The notes under the pieces were generated by a model. That model searched no databases. It saw only the letters and a program-made list of their open reading frames with translations, and had not been told where the DNA came from. DNA of 64,000 nt from Streptomyces sp. NBC_01264 (GTDB lineage Bacteria > Actinomycetota > Actinomycetes > Streptomycetales > Streptomycetaceae): NCBI RefSeq assembly GCF_026340675.1, contig NZ_JAPEOX010000001.1, positions 3,348,001 to 3,412,000 on the forward strand, written 5' to 3'. Below are positions 42,239-50,758 of the stretch, in pieces. Positions within the stretch are counted from its first letter, which is position 1. Each line of letters starts with the position of its first letter. The position numbers and the translations under genes were made by a program.

Positions 42239-42901
42239 GTGATGACCGATCAGCGGCCCGCGTCCGCACCGCCGGCCGGACTGCGCGAGCGCAAGAAACA
42301 GCGCACGCGCGACGCACTGCTGCGCGCGGCCCTCCTCCTCTTCATCGCCCAGGGGTACGAGGAGACCACCGTCGACGAGATCACCGACGCCGTTGACGTC
42401 TCCCAGCGCACCTTCTTCCGGTACTTCGCCAACAAGGAAGAGGTCGCCTTCGCCGTCCAGGACCTGGTCGAATCGCACTTCGTCGAGGCGCTGCACTCCC
42501 GCCCGCCCGCCGAGGGCCCCTTCGAGGCCATGCGCTCGGCCGTGCTCGCGGCCTGGGACACCGTCGACGAGGCCATCTCCGACCTGGTCCCCATCGACCT
42601 GTACATGCGCACCTACCAGCTGATCGAGTCCACCCCGGCCCTGCTCGCCGTGCACCTGCGCCGCTCCACCGAGCTGGAGGAGCGCATCGCCCGGCTGCTG
42701 GCCGAGCGCGAGGGCCTGGACGTGGACGCCGACCCGCGCCCGCGGGTGGCCGTCGCCGCCTTCACGGGGGTGATGCGCGTCACCGGACGGCTCTGGGGGC
42801 AGGGCGAGGACACCAGCGTGGCCGCCATCCGGCGGATGACCGAGGTCTACCTCGACCAGATCGGCCCGGCGCTGGCCTCCGACTGGCGCCGGCCCGCTTG
42901 A
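42239..42901 (+). CDS. TetR-family repressor
   Basis: A 220-residue regulator. GTG 42239 lies 7 nt after TACCCT, the leaderless spacing seen at several genes here; ATG 42242 is the next codon. The HTH is residues 17-63: RERKKQRTRDALLRAALLLF and VDEITDAVDVSQRTFFRYFA. The remaining helices form the ligand pocket and dimer face. By position it should control the divergent DHA2 pump and respond to one of its substrates. Confidence 0.9.
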   Translation: MMTDQRPASAPPAGLRERKKQRTRDALLRAALLLFIAQGYEETTVDEITDAVDVSQRTFFRYFANKEEVAFAVQDLVESHFVEALHSRPPAEGPFEAMRSAVLAAWDTVDEAISDLVPIDLYMRTYQLIESTPALLAVHLRRSTELEERIARLLAEREGLDVDADPRPRVAVAAFTGVMRVTGRLWGQGEDTSVAAIRRMTEVYLDQIGPALASDWRRPA

Positions 42902-43061
42902 CCTGCGCGGTTCCCGACCGGCCGGGCGAAGACCCGTACGGATGCGGACGCCCGCACGCCCGGTCCCGTACGGGAGCGCCGCCGCCGGCCGTCCCACGGT
43001 CGGGCGTGAGTCCCGTCACCCGGCGCGCAGGCACGCTCGGCGGTCTCCTAGGCTGGGCTCA

Positions 43062-44297
43062 GTGAACCTGCCCGGCCCCGCCCATCCCCGCCCCGCCGAC
43101 GCCCCCGCGCGCCCGGCCGCCCTGCACGCGCTGCTCGCGCTGACGGTGGTCTTCCTGATGCTCGCCACCACGGGCTGGACGGCCGTCTACCGGGCCGCGG
43201 ACGACCCGTCCCCGCGCCAGGCGGCGCTCGCGTCCTGGGCTGCGTCGCGCTTCGACGGCCGGGCCCTGCCCGCCGCGGATGCCCCGGCAGGCGTGGTGGC
43301 ACGTTTCTTCGCGAGCCTCGACGGCGCCCAGCACGCCCGGCTCGCCGAGGGCCATCCGCTGGTGGTCGGCAACCTCGACGGCGTGCCGCCCGGTGTCCGC
43401 TACCGGGCCAACCGGATGGCCCTGCAGGAGGCCGCCCGGGTCGAGGGCATCCGCGCGCACGACATCACGCTGGCTCCCTCCGACCGCGCCACCGCCGCCC
43501 GGCGCTCCCACCGCTTCGAGTCCCTCGCCGAGCCCGGCCGGCAGATCCTCGTCTTCGACCCCACCGGCGGCGCCCTCGTCGCGGAGGTCTTCGGCGACCT
43601 CCGCGAGGCCCGCCGGGTCTCGGTGGTCGTCCCCGGGGTCGACACTGACGCGCTCACCTTCGAGCGCACGGTGCGCCGGCTGACCTCCCCCGTCGGCATG
43701 GCCGAGTCCCTGTACGCGGCCGAGCGCGCGGCCGCCCCCGGCAGCCGGACCGCGGTCATCGCCTGGGCCGGCTACACCGCCCCGACCGGAGTCGGCATGG
43801 ACGCGGCGACCGGGCGGCTGGCCGTGGACGGCGCGGCGAAGCTGCGCACGCTGACCTCAGGGCTGCCGGGGCGGGCGAGCGTGGCGCTGTTCTGCCACAG
43901 CTACGGATCCGTGGTCTGCGGGGTGGCGGCGCACGAACTGCCGCCCCGGGTCACGGACATCGTGGTGGCGGGCAGCCCCGGCATGCGCGCCGGGAACGCC
44001 GCCGAGCTGGGGACCTCCGCGCGGGTGTGGGCGATGCGGGATGCCGGTGACTGGATCGCCGACGTGCCCCACCTGGAGTTCGGGGGCCTGGGCCACGGCG
44101 CGGATCCGGTCTCCCCGGAGTTCGGCGCGCGGGTCCTGTCGGCGGCCAAGGCCAAGAGTCACACCGGCTACTTCGAGCCAGGGACCGAATCTCTGGACAA
44201 CTTCGCCAAAATCGGAACCGGTGCGTTCGGTTCCACCGTGTGCGCCGCCGGGGACGACACCTGCCGACGCGGAACATCCGGTACGGACGGTCCCTGA
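43062..44297 (+). CDS. alpha/beta hydrolase (DUF1023 family), membrane-anchored or secreted
   Basis: A 411-residue protein. GTG 43062 follows TAGGCT by 7 nt, so it is probably leaderless. A hydrophobic N-terminal segment (ALHALLALTVVFLMLATTGW, residues 20-39) is a membrane anchor or signal. The hydrolase part contains VSVVVPGVDTDALTFERTV, the nucleophile elbow FCHSYGSVVCG, IVVAGSPGMRAGNAAEL and WAMRDAGDWIADVPHLEF, with a late His (KSHTGYF). These are DUF1023 features. The substrate is unknown; lipid or ester hydrolysis outside the membrane is likely. Confidence 0.82.
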   Translation: MNLPGPAHPRPADAPARPAALHALLALTVVFLMLATTGWTAVYRAADDPSPRQAALASWAASRFDGRALPAADAPAGVVARFFASLDGAQHARLAEGHPLVVGNLDGVPPGVRYRANRMALQEAARVEGIRAHDITLAPSDRATAARRSHRFESLAEPGRQILVFDPTGGALVAEVFGDLREARRVSVVVPGVDTDALTFERTVRRLTSPVGMAESLYAAERAAAPGSRTAVIAWAGYTAPTGVGMDAATGRLAVDGAAKLRTLTSGLPGRASVALFCHSYGSVVCGVAAHELPPRVTDIVVAGSPGMRAGNAAELGTSARVWAMRDAGDWIADVPHLEFGGLGHGADPVSPEFGARVLSAAKAKSHTGYFEPGTESLDNFAKIGTGAFGSTVCAAGDDTCRRGTSGTDGP

Positions 44298-44370
44298 CCG
44301 CTCCGACGACCCGAAATCGGACCTCGCAGCGGGGGGACGCACGGGGGTGCGTCCCTTTACGATGTGCCGC

Positions 44371-45207
44371 ATGGGTGACGTACTGGCCGGAAACCATGCC
44401 GTCTGGGAGTTCGACCGCACCACGAACTCGCTCATCATCCGCTTCGCACGGGGGATACGAACGCCCAGACTCTGGCACGCCCTGGGGGAACGCCGGATTC
44501 CTGTGGAGGCGTTGACCGGGGTGGGCCTGACCGTGGGACGGCGGGACACCCTGGTGCTGCACGCCCGCGTGCGGGCGGGAGCGGACCCGCTGATGGAGGC
44601 CGCGGCGGGGCAGTTGCGCGAAGTCTGCGATCCGTACCGGCTGGTGCTGCCGGGTGGCGGCGCGGGGGCCGTCCGGGCGGCCGCCTTCACCGAGGCCCTG
44701 CGCGAGCGGCTCGGTCCCGCCGGACCGGCCGAGCGGTTCCTCGTCCGCGTCCCGGAGCCGCCGGCCACGCTGAAGGCGTACGACGCCCGGCTCTCCTTCG
44801 ACGGCGGCGCCGTCACCTTCCGCTGGTCGCGCACCGGGGCCACCAGCGCCAAGTGGAAGGCGGGCGACCAGCGGTATCCGCTGGCCGCCCTGGCCGGACT
44901 GGTCTGGCACTCCCCGGAACGGCCCGGAGGCCACCTGCGGCTGCTGCCCCGCGAGGGGGTCGGTGATCCGCGGCCGGACCACGATCTGGCCTCCGTGGTC
45001 TTCGGCGTGGGGTGCGGGGCCGTGCACGAGTCACTGCCGTTCGCGGCGGCGGTGCTCGCGGCTCTGCGGGTGCGCAGCCCGGTCGCGGCCGTGCCCCCGC
45101 AGCGGTCCTGGGAGCGGATCCAGCATCTCGCCGAGCTGCACAGCGCGGGGCTGCTCACCGACGCCGAGTACCGCGCTCTACGTGACCGCTTCACGGCCGG
45201 GGCCTGA
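44371..45207 (+). CDS. DUF4429 protein with C-terminal SHOCT domain
   Basis: A 278-residue protein. ATG 44371 is 7 nt after TACGAT (44358-44363), giving a leaderless mRNA. Residues 1-230 hold two similar DUF4429 units, each with an H-x-x-W-E/F-x4-L/I-x-F-like opening (GNHAVWEFDRTTNSLIIRF; ATLKAYDARLSFDGGAVTFR). Residues 250-276 are SHOCT: QHLAELHSAGLLTDAEYRAL. The function is unknown; the fold may bind oligomers or membranes. An inverted pair of genome repeats follows. Confidence 0.82.
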   Translation: MGDVLAGNHAVWEFDRTTNSLIIRFARGIRTPRLWHALGERRIPVEALTGVGLTVGRRDTLVLHARVRAGADPLMEAAAGQLREVCDPYRLVLPGGGAGAVRAAAFTEALRERLGPAGPAERFLVRVPEPPATLKAYDARLSFDGGAVTFRWSRTGATSAKWKAGDQRYPLAALAGLVWHSPERPGGHLRLLPREGVGDPRPDHDLASVVFGVGCGAVHESLPFAAAVLAALRVRSPVAAVPPQRSWERIQHLAELHSAGLLTDAEYRALRDRFTAGA

Positions 45208-45224
45208 CCCTGCGGGGCTGTCCC

Positions 45225-46430
45225 CTACCCACCCTTCCACCGTTCCCTGGGGCTCCGCCCCAGACCCCGCGCCTCAAACGCCGGCGAGGCTGAATGTGCC
45301 CGCCGCCGGCGAGAATCCAGCCCCTCCGGCGTTTGAGGAGCGGGGGTCCGGGGGCTGGCCCCCGGCAACGGCGCCGGGCGCGGTTGCCCCTCCCGCGCCG
45401 CCGACGTGGAGCTCATGTCGGGGTAGCGGTCGCCCGCCACCTGGGTGGCGATCGGGTCCAGGAGGGACAGTTCCGCTGCCGTCAAGGTGATGCGGGTCGC
45501 CGCCGTGTTCTCCGCGAGGCGGGAGGGCTTGCGGGTGCCCGGAATCGGGACCACCGTCAGACCGTGCACCGCCGAACGCCGCTGCACCCACGCCAGGGCG
45601 ATCTGCGCCAGCGTGGCCCCGCGGGCCGCCGCGATCTCGCGTACCGGCGCCAGCAGCGCCGCGTTCGTCCTCGCGTTGTCGCCGGTGAACCGGGGCTGGT
45701 AGCGCCGGAAGTCATCGGCCGTCAGATCCGCCGAAGCGTCCGCGAAGGCCCCGGTCAGGAAGCCGCGCCCGAGCGGGGAGTACGGCACGAAGGCCACGCC
45801 CAGCTCCGCCGCCGCGCCCACCGCGCTGCGCTCCACGTCCCGGCTGAACAGCGACCACTCCGACTGGAGCGCCGCGATCGGGTGCACCGCGTGCGCCTCG
45901 CGCAGCTCGGCGCCGGTCACCTCGCTGAGCCCGAGGTGGAGCACCTTGCCCTCCTTCACCAGCTCCGCCATCGCGCCCACCGACTCCGCGAACGGCACGG
46001 CCGGATCGCGCCGGTGCATGTAGTAGAGGTCGATCACGTCGGTGCCCAGCCTGCGCAGGCTGTCCTCCACCGCGCCGCGGATGTACGCGCGGTCGTTGCG
46101 GACCGCCCGGTACTGCGGGTCGTCCGTCCGCTCTATGGCGAACTTCGTGGCGAGGGTGATCCGGTCGCGGTGCGCGGCCACGAACGGCGCGAGGAACTCC
46201 TCGTTGGCGCCCCGCCCGTAGATGTCGGCGGTGTCGAAGAGGGTGACCCCGGCCTCCAGCGCCGCGTCCAGCGTCTGCCGGGCGGCCGCCTCGTCGGTGG
46301 CCCCGTAGAACTCGCTCATGCCCATGCAGCCGAGCCCCTGGACGCCCACCAGCGGGCCGCCCCGGCCCAGTTCGACCTGCTCGAGGACTGCCGTGGGCCT
46401 TGCCGTGTTCCCTGCCGTGTTCCCGGTCAT
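45225..46430 (-). CDS. aldo/keto reductase with repeat-derived C-terminal extension
   Basis: A 401-codon NADPH-dependent oxidoreductase. ATG 46430 overlaps the MerR stop by 4 bp. The AKR catalytic tetrad is visible: Asp and Tyr in TLFDTADIYGRGANEEFL, Lys in ITLATKFAIE, and His in DLYYMHRRDPAVPF. The NADP site includes VPIPGTRKPSRLAENTAA. The usual family end (AGDRYPDMSS) is reached near residue 345. Some 55 further residues, including APQTPEGLDSRRRRAHSASP, are encoded by the dispersed repeat pair and look acquired. MerR control is implied by the shared operon. Confidence 0.9.
   Translation of the reverse strand: MTGNTAGNTARPTAVLEQVELGRGGPLVGVQGLGCMGMSEFYGATDEAAARQTLDAALEAGVTLFDTADIYGRGANEEFLAPFVAAHRDRITLATKFAIERTDDPQYRAVRNDRAYIRGAVEDSLRRLGTDVIDLYYMHRRDPAVPFAESVGAMAELVKEGKVLHLGLSEVTGAELREAHAVHPIAALQSEWSLFSRDVERSAVGAAAELGVAFVPYSPLGRGFLTGAFADASADLTADDFRRYQPRFTGDNARTNAALLAPVREIAAARGATLAQIALAWVQRRSAVHGLTVVPIPGTRKPSRLAENTAATRITLTAAELSLLDPIATQVAGDRYPDMSSTSAAREGQPRPAPLPGASPRTPAPQTPEGLDSRRRRAHSASPAFEARGLGRSPRERWKGG
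45249..45364. repeat. inverted pair of a Streptomyces dispersed repeat
   Basis: The copy at 45318-45364 begins CAGCCCCTCCGGCGTTTGAG; the copy at 45249-45292 is its reverse complement with few differences. Together they can form a large stem-loop between two convergent genes and may work as a two-way terminator. The leftward aldo-keto reductase frame reads through both. A third copy is at 28180-28224. Confidence 0.88.
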
Positions 46431-46843
46431 GTCCGGTCTGCCTCTCCCGCGACGTTGGTGCACATCGCATACGTATCGATCTTGTAGTCCAGGACGGCGA
46501 GCGCGTCCGTCAGTTCCGCGATCCGCGTCCGTACCTCGTCGCGCGTGCGCTCCAGCAGTTCGCGCCGGTCGTCGGCGGTGTGCGGGCCCTCGCGGACGAG
46601 TTCCGCGTACCGGACCATGTCCGCCACCGACATTCCGGTGGTGCGCAGCTTCCCGACGAAGCCGAGCCAGTCGAGGTCCTTGTCGGTGAACCGCCGCTGC
46701 CCCGAGTGCGAGCGGTCCACGTGCGGCATGAGGCCGATCCGCTCGTACCAGCGCAAGGTGTGCTGGGTCAGACCGGTCCGTGCCTCGACCTCGCTGATCG
46801 TGTACCGCGTCCGCGTCTGCAGGGGGGTCTGCGTCAGGCTCAT
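46427..46843 (-). CDS. MerR-family regulator
   Basis: A 138-residue regulator starting at ATG 46843 behind TGGAGGC. The winged HTH is YTISEVEARTGLTQHTLRWY followed by ERIGLMPHVDRSHSGQRRF and a coiled dimerisation helix (residues 85-120). A single Cys near the end (YAMCTNV) could sense electrophiles, as in related regulators. It is the first gene of an operon with the aldo/keto reductase, a common pairing for aldehyde or quinone stress. The 18-bp palindrome at 46860 lies between its -35 and -10 boxes. Confidence 0.9.
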   Translation of the reverse strand: MSLTQTPLQTRTRYTISEVEARTGLTQHTLRWYERIGLMPHVDRSHSGQRRFTDKDLDWLGFVGKLRTTGMSVADMVRYAELVREGPHTADDRRELLERTRDEVRTRIAELTDALAVLDYKIDTYAMCTNVAGEADRT

Positions 46844-46859
46844 GCCTCCACGCTAAATC

Positions 46860-46877
46860 CTTGGAGTGCACTCCAAG
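46860..46877 (-). promoter_or_regulatory. MerR operator, perfect 18-bp palindrome
   Basis: CTTGGAGTGCACTCCAAG lies 17 bp upstream of the MerR start codon. On the minus strand it is framed by TTGCTT (-35-like) and TTTAGC (-10-like), a long 19-20 bp spacer typical of MerR-activated promoters. It is also 18 bp from the divergent serine hydrolase start and may affect that gene. Confidence 0.82.
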
Positions 46878-46894
46878 CAAGTACCCTCGGCCGC

Positions 46895-47722
46895 ATGGAG
46901 AGCTTGCAGAGTCTGCGCATCATCGAGAACTGGCCGGTTCCGACCGCCGCCGCGGCCGTCGTCCATGCCGACGGGACCGTGCTCGGTACGCACGGCCCGG
47001 TGGACCACCGCTTCCCGCTGGCCTCCGTGACCAAGCCGCTCACCGCCTACGCCGCCCTCGTCGCCTACGAGGAGGGCGCCATCGAGCTGGACGAGCCGGC
47101 CGGGCCCCAGGGCTCCACCGTGCGCCACCTGCTCGCCCACACCAGCGGTCTGGCCTTCGACGAGCACCGGGTGACGGCGCCCCCCGGGGAGCGCCGGCTC
47201 TACTCGAACGCCGGTTTCGAGGAGCTCGGCGACCACATCGCGAAGGCCACCGGGATCCCCTTCGCCGCGTACCTGGCCGAGGCCGTCTTCGAGCCGCTGG
47301 GCATGACGTCGAGCAGCCTGGAGGGCTCTCCCGCCAAGGACGGCGTCTCCACCGTGTCCGACCTCCTGCGCTTCGCCGCGGAGCTCCAGCAGCCCCGGCT
47401 GCTGGACGTCCGCACCGTCGCGGAGGCCACCGCCGTGGTCCACCCCGGGCTCAAGGGCGTCCTGCCCGGCTACGGCCACCAGGCCCCCAACGACTGGGGC
47501 CTCGGCATGGAGATCCGCGACGGGAAGGCCCCGCACTGGACGGGCGCCGGTTCCTCGCCGCGCACCTTCGGACACTTCGGGCAGTCCGGGACCTTCCTGT
47601 GGGTGGACCCGGACGCCCGCGCCGCCTGCGTGGCGCTGACGGACCGCGCCTTCGGGCCGTGGGCCGTCGAGGCCTGGCCCCCGTTCACCGACGCGGTGCT
47701 CGCCGAGCTCAGGACCCGCTGA
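46895..47722 (+). CDS. serine hydrolase of the beta-lactamase/DD-peptidase superfamily
   Basis: A 275-residue cytoplasmic-looking enzyme. ATG 46895 follows TACCCT by 7 nt (leaderless). Active-site motifs: S44-x-x-K47 in PLASVTKPLTAY, Y103-S-N105 in RLYSNAGFEELG, and HFGQSGTFLW as the third (H-x-G) motif. There is no signal peptide, so it is probably an esterase-like member, not a wall enzyme. It is divergent from the MerR/AKR operon. Confidence 0.88.
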   Translation: MESLQSLRIIENWPVPTAAAAVVHADGTVLGTHGPVDHRFPLASVTKPLTAYAALVAYEEGAIELDEPAGPQGSTVRHLLAHTSGLAFDEHRVTAPPGERRLYSNAGFEELGDHIAKATGIPFAAYLAEAVFEPLGMTSSSLEGSPAKDGVSTVSDLLRFAAELQQPRLLDVRTVAEATAVVHPGLKGVLPGYGHQAPNDWGLGMEIRDGKAPHWTGAGSSPRTFGHFGQSGTFLWVDPDARAACVALTDRAFGPWAVEAWPPFTDAVLAELRTR

Positions 47723-47743
47723 GGCCCCTGCCCGGGGACTCGC

Positions 47744-48424
47744 CTACGAGAACTCCCAGATCAGCACCTCGGCCGGCGATCCGGCGACCAGCTCCAGCTC
47801 CGGCTCGCCGGTGATCCGCGCCGAGTCCCCGGGGCTGAGCTCCTCGGCGCCGTCGGCCGATCCGCCGTCCAGCCGCAGGTCTCCCCGTACGACGTGCAGG
47901 TACACCCGTCCGGCGGCCGGTACGGCGACCCGCTCGCCCGCGCCCGGACGGCGTACGTGCAGGACGGCCCCGGCGGCGGGCACGGCGTAGGGCGTGCTGT
48001 CGGCGATGCCCCTGACCAGCGTGTACGAGGGCTCCCCGGCCGGATCGGCCGGGGCCAGCCACATCTGGACGAACCGCAGCGGGCCGGGGCCGTCGTTGCG
48101 TTCCACGTGCCGGGTCCCGGACGCCGCGGCGAGGTGCTGTACGTCACCGGGCCGCACCAGGGTGGCGGCGCCCGTGGCGTCCCGGTGGGTGAGCTCTCCC
48201 TCGGCCACCCAGGTCACGATCTCGGTGTGGCTGTGGGGGTGCTCGTCGAAGCCCGCGCCGGGGGCGAGGCTCTCCTCGTTGCACGCCAGGAGCGGGCCGA
48301 AGCGCAGGTTGTCGGGGTCGTAGTGCGCGCCGAAGGAGAAGGCGTGCCGGGTGGTGATCCCCGCGGCGTCGACGTCAGGGCCCCCGCCCTCGTACCGGTC
48401 GGAGCCTCGGCGTACATCAATCAT
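47744..48424 (-). CDS. pirin family protein
   Basis: A 226-residue bicupin. ATG 48424 lies 7 nt from a TACGGT -10 on the minus strand (48432-48437). Typical pirin sequence is present: HAFSFGAHYDPDNLRFGPLL, DEHPHSHTEIVTWVAEGEL (metal-binding His residues), HRDATGAATLVRPGDVQHL and FVQMWLAPADPAGEPSY. Pirins may have quercetinase or redox-sensing regulatory roles. The C-terminal cupin half is degenerate, as usual. Confidence 0.92.
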   Translation of the reverse strand: MIDVRRGSDRYEGGGPDVDAAGITTRHAFSFGAHYDPDNLRFGPLLACNEESLAPGAGFDEHPHSHTEIVTWVAEGELTHRDATGAATLVRPGDVQHLAAASGTRHVERNDGPGPLRFVQMWLAPADPAGEPSYTLVRGIADSTPYAVPAAGAVLHVRRPGAGERVAVPAAGRVYLHVVRGDLRLDGGSADGAEELSPGDSARITGEPELELVAGSPAEVLIWEFS

Positions 48425-48505
48425 GGAGGCCACCGTAGCCCCCGGAGCGCGGCCCGGGACGGGACCGGACTCCGCGCACCGGCCCCGATAAGGCAGTCTT
48501 GTCAC

Positions 48506-49723
48506 GTGCCCCAACCCGAACGTGAGCATTCACCCGTGGTCCACTCCGCGCATCCGGCTCCGGCCCATCCGCACGCGGCGACGCTGCGACGACTGGAGAA
48601 GTCCTCCGGCCGGCTCGCCGCCAACGCCATCGCGCGCATGGACGAGACGCTGTCGTGGTACCGGGCGATGCCGCCGGAGAACCGGTCCTGGATCGGTCTG
48701 GTCGCCCAGGCCGGTATCGCCGCGTTCACCGAGTGGTTCAGGCATCCGGAGACCCCCCAGGCGATCTCCACCGATGTCTTCGGGACGGCTCCGCGCGAGC
48801 TGACCCGGGCGATCACCCTGCGCCAGACCGTCGAGATGGTGCGCACCACGATCGAGGTCATGGAGACCGCGATCGACGAGGTCGCGGCGCCCGGCGACGA
48901 GTCGATCCTGCGCGAGGCCCTGCTCGTGTACGCCCGGGAGATCGCCTTCGCGACCGCCCAGGTGTACGCCCAGGCCGCCGAGGCCCGCGGTGCGTGGGAC
49001 GCCCGGCTGGAGTCCCTGGTGGTCAACGCGGTGCTGTCCGGGGAGGCCGACGAGGGCGCGCTGTCCCGGGCTGCGGCCCTCGGCTGGAACTCCCCCGAGC
49101 ACGTGTGCGTGGTGCTGGGCACGGCTCCGGAGGGCGACAGCGAGCTGACGGTCGAGGCGATCCGGCGGGCGGCCCGCCACCACAAGCTGCAGGTGCTCAC
49201 CGGTGTGCTGGGCGACCGGCTCGTGGTGATCGCGGGGGGCAGCGACAATCCGATGCAGGTGGCGAAGTCGCTGATCGGGCCGTTCGCGGCCGGTGCGGTG
49301 GTCGCCGGGCCGGTGGTCCCGGACCTGCTGAACGCCACGAAGTCGGCGCAGGCGGCCGCGGCCGGACTCAAGGCCTGTACGGCGTGGCAGGACGCTCCGA
49401 GGCCGGTCCTCGCGGATGATCTCCTGCCGGAGCGTGCGATCGCCTCCGACCCTTCGGCCCGCGAGCAGTTGGTGGAGGAGATCTACAGACCGCTCGAAGA
49501 GGCGGGCTCCGCCCTGCTGGAAACGCTGAGTGTTTATCTGGAGCAGGCGAGCAGCCTGGAAGGGGCGGCCCGGATGCTGTTCGTGCACCCGAACACCGTG
49601 CGCTACCGGCTGCGACGTGTGACAGACGTCACCGGCTGGTCGCCCTCGGATGTCCGCTCCGCGTTCACGCTGCGGATCGCCCTGATCCTCGGGCGTCTGG
49701 CCGACGGCGATCCTCAGTCCTAA
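48506..49723 (+). CDS. fasR: FasR, PucR-type activator of fatty acid synthesis genes
   Basis: A 405-residue regulator starting at GTG 48506. The N-terminal 150 residues are helical (IARMDETLSWYRAMPPENRS; WIGLVAQAGIAAFTEWFRHP). A GGDEF-like fold typical of PucR/CdaR proteins follows. The C-terminal PucR helix-turn-helix is LSVYLEQASSLEGAARMLFV then HPNTVRYRLRRVTDVTGW. It is immediately upstream of fabD in the order known from Streptomyces, where FasR activates the fabD-fabH-acpP-fabF operon. Confidence 0.92.
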   Translation: MPQPEREHSPVVHSAHPAPAHPHAATLRRLEKSSGRLAANAIARMDETLSWYRAMPPENRSWIGLVAQAGIAAFTEWFRHPETPQAISTDVFGTAPRELTRAITLRQTVEMVRTTIEVMETAIDEVAAPGDESILREALLVYAREIAFATAQVYAQAAEARGAWDARLESLVVNAVLSGEADEGALSRAAALGWNSPEHVCVVLGTAPEGDSELTVEAIRRAARHHKLQVLTGVLGDRLVVIAGGSDNPMQVAKSLIGPFAAGAVVAGPVVPDLLNATKSAQAAAAGLKACTAWQDAPRPVLADDLLPERAIASDPSAREQLVEEIYRPLEEAGSALLETLSVYLEQASSLEGAARMLFVHPNTVRYRLRRVTDVTGWSPSDVRSAFTLRIALILGRLADGDPQS

Positions 49724-49812
49724 GCTTTTGTCGGACATCAACAATTACCCCGATGGTTCTTCGTCCCTGTCCCCACGGGCGGCGCGGACCGAACACAAGA
49801 GAGAGTGTGAGG

Positions 49813-50739
49813 GTGCTCGTACTCGTCGCTCCCGGCCAAGGCGCACAGACGCCCGGCTTCCTGACTCCCTGGCTCGAACTGCCCGGCGCCGCTGACCGCG
49901 TCGCCGGCTGGTCGGACGCCATCGGGCTCGACCTTGCCCACTACGGCACGAAGGCCGACGCGGACGAGATCCGCGACACGGCCGTCGCACAGCCCCTGCT
50001 GGTGGCCGCGGGCCTGCTCGCCGCGGCCGAACTGACCACCAAGGTCGGCCCCGGCGCCTTCGGCGCCGCAGCGGGCCACAGCGTGGGCGAGATCACCGCC
50101 GCCGCGTACGCCGGGGTGCTGTCCGACGCGGACGCGCTGTCCTTCGTACGCACCCGCGGGCTCGCCATGGCCGAGGCCGCGGCGACCACCGCGACGGGCA
50201 TGGCCGCCGTTCTCGGCGGGGACCAGGACGTCGTGGTCGCGCACCTGGAGAAGCTGGGTCTGACCCCGGCCAACGTCAACGGCGCGGGCCAGATCGTGGC
50301 CGCCGGGACCATGGAGCAGATCGCGGCCCTGGAGGCCGAGAAGCCCGAGGGTTCCATGAAGGTCGTCGCCCTCAAGGTCGCGGGCGCCTTCCACACGCAC
50401 CACATGGCTCCGGCGGTCGCCGGTCTGGAGAAGGCCGCAGCGGCCCTGTCCCCGGCCGACCCGGCGCTGACGTACGTATCGAACAAGGATGGTCAGGTCG
50501 TGACCACGGGCGCCGACGTCGTCGCCCGGCTGGTTGGCCAGGTGGCCAACCCGGTCCGCTGGGACCTGTGCATGGAGACGTTCGCCGCACTGGGCGTCAC
50601 CGGGATCGTCGAGCTGTCCCCCGGTGGCACCCTGACGGGTCTGGCCAAGCGCGCGCTGAAGGGCGTACCGAGCGTGGCGCTGAAGACCCCGGACGATCTC
50701 GACAAGGCCGCGGCGCTCGTATCCGAGCACGCGGTCTGA
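49813..50739 (+). CDS. fabD: malonyl-CoA:ACP acyltransferase FabD
   Basis: A 308-residue enzyme loading malonate onto ACP. GTG 49813 is preferred: it gives MLVLVAPGQGAQTPGF, the family N-terminus, and GAGAG sits 7 nt upstream; GTG 49807 is an in-frame alternative. Active-site S90 lies in GHSVGEITAAAY, and His 194 in GAFHTHHM. GQ motif and FabD end (ELSPGGTLTGLAKRALKG) are present. It is the first gene of the fab operon, 89 bp after fasR; the gap should contain the FasR-dependent promoter. Confidence 0.96.
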   Translation: MLVLVAPGQGAQTPGFLTPWLELPGAADRVAGWSDAIGLDLAHYGTKADADEIRDTAVAQPLLVAAGLLAAAELTTKVGPGAFGAAAGHSVGEITAAAYAGVLSDADALSFVRTRGLAMAEAAATTATGMAAVLGGDQDVVVAHLEKLGLTPANVNGAGQIVAAGTMEQIAALEAEKPEGSMKVVALKVAGAFHTHHMAPAVAGLEKAAAALSPADPALTYVSNKDGQVVTTGADVVARLVGQVANPVRWDLCMETFAALGVTGIVELSPGGTLTGLAKRALKGVPSVALKTPDDLDKAAALVSEHAV

Positions 50740-50758
50740 GAGAAGGAGCCCACTCAGC

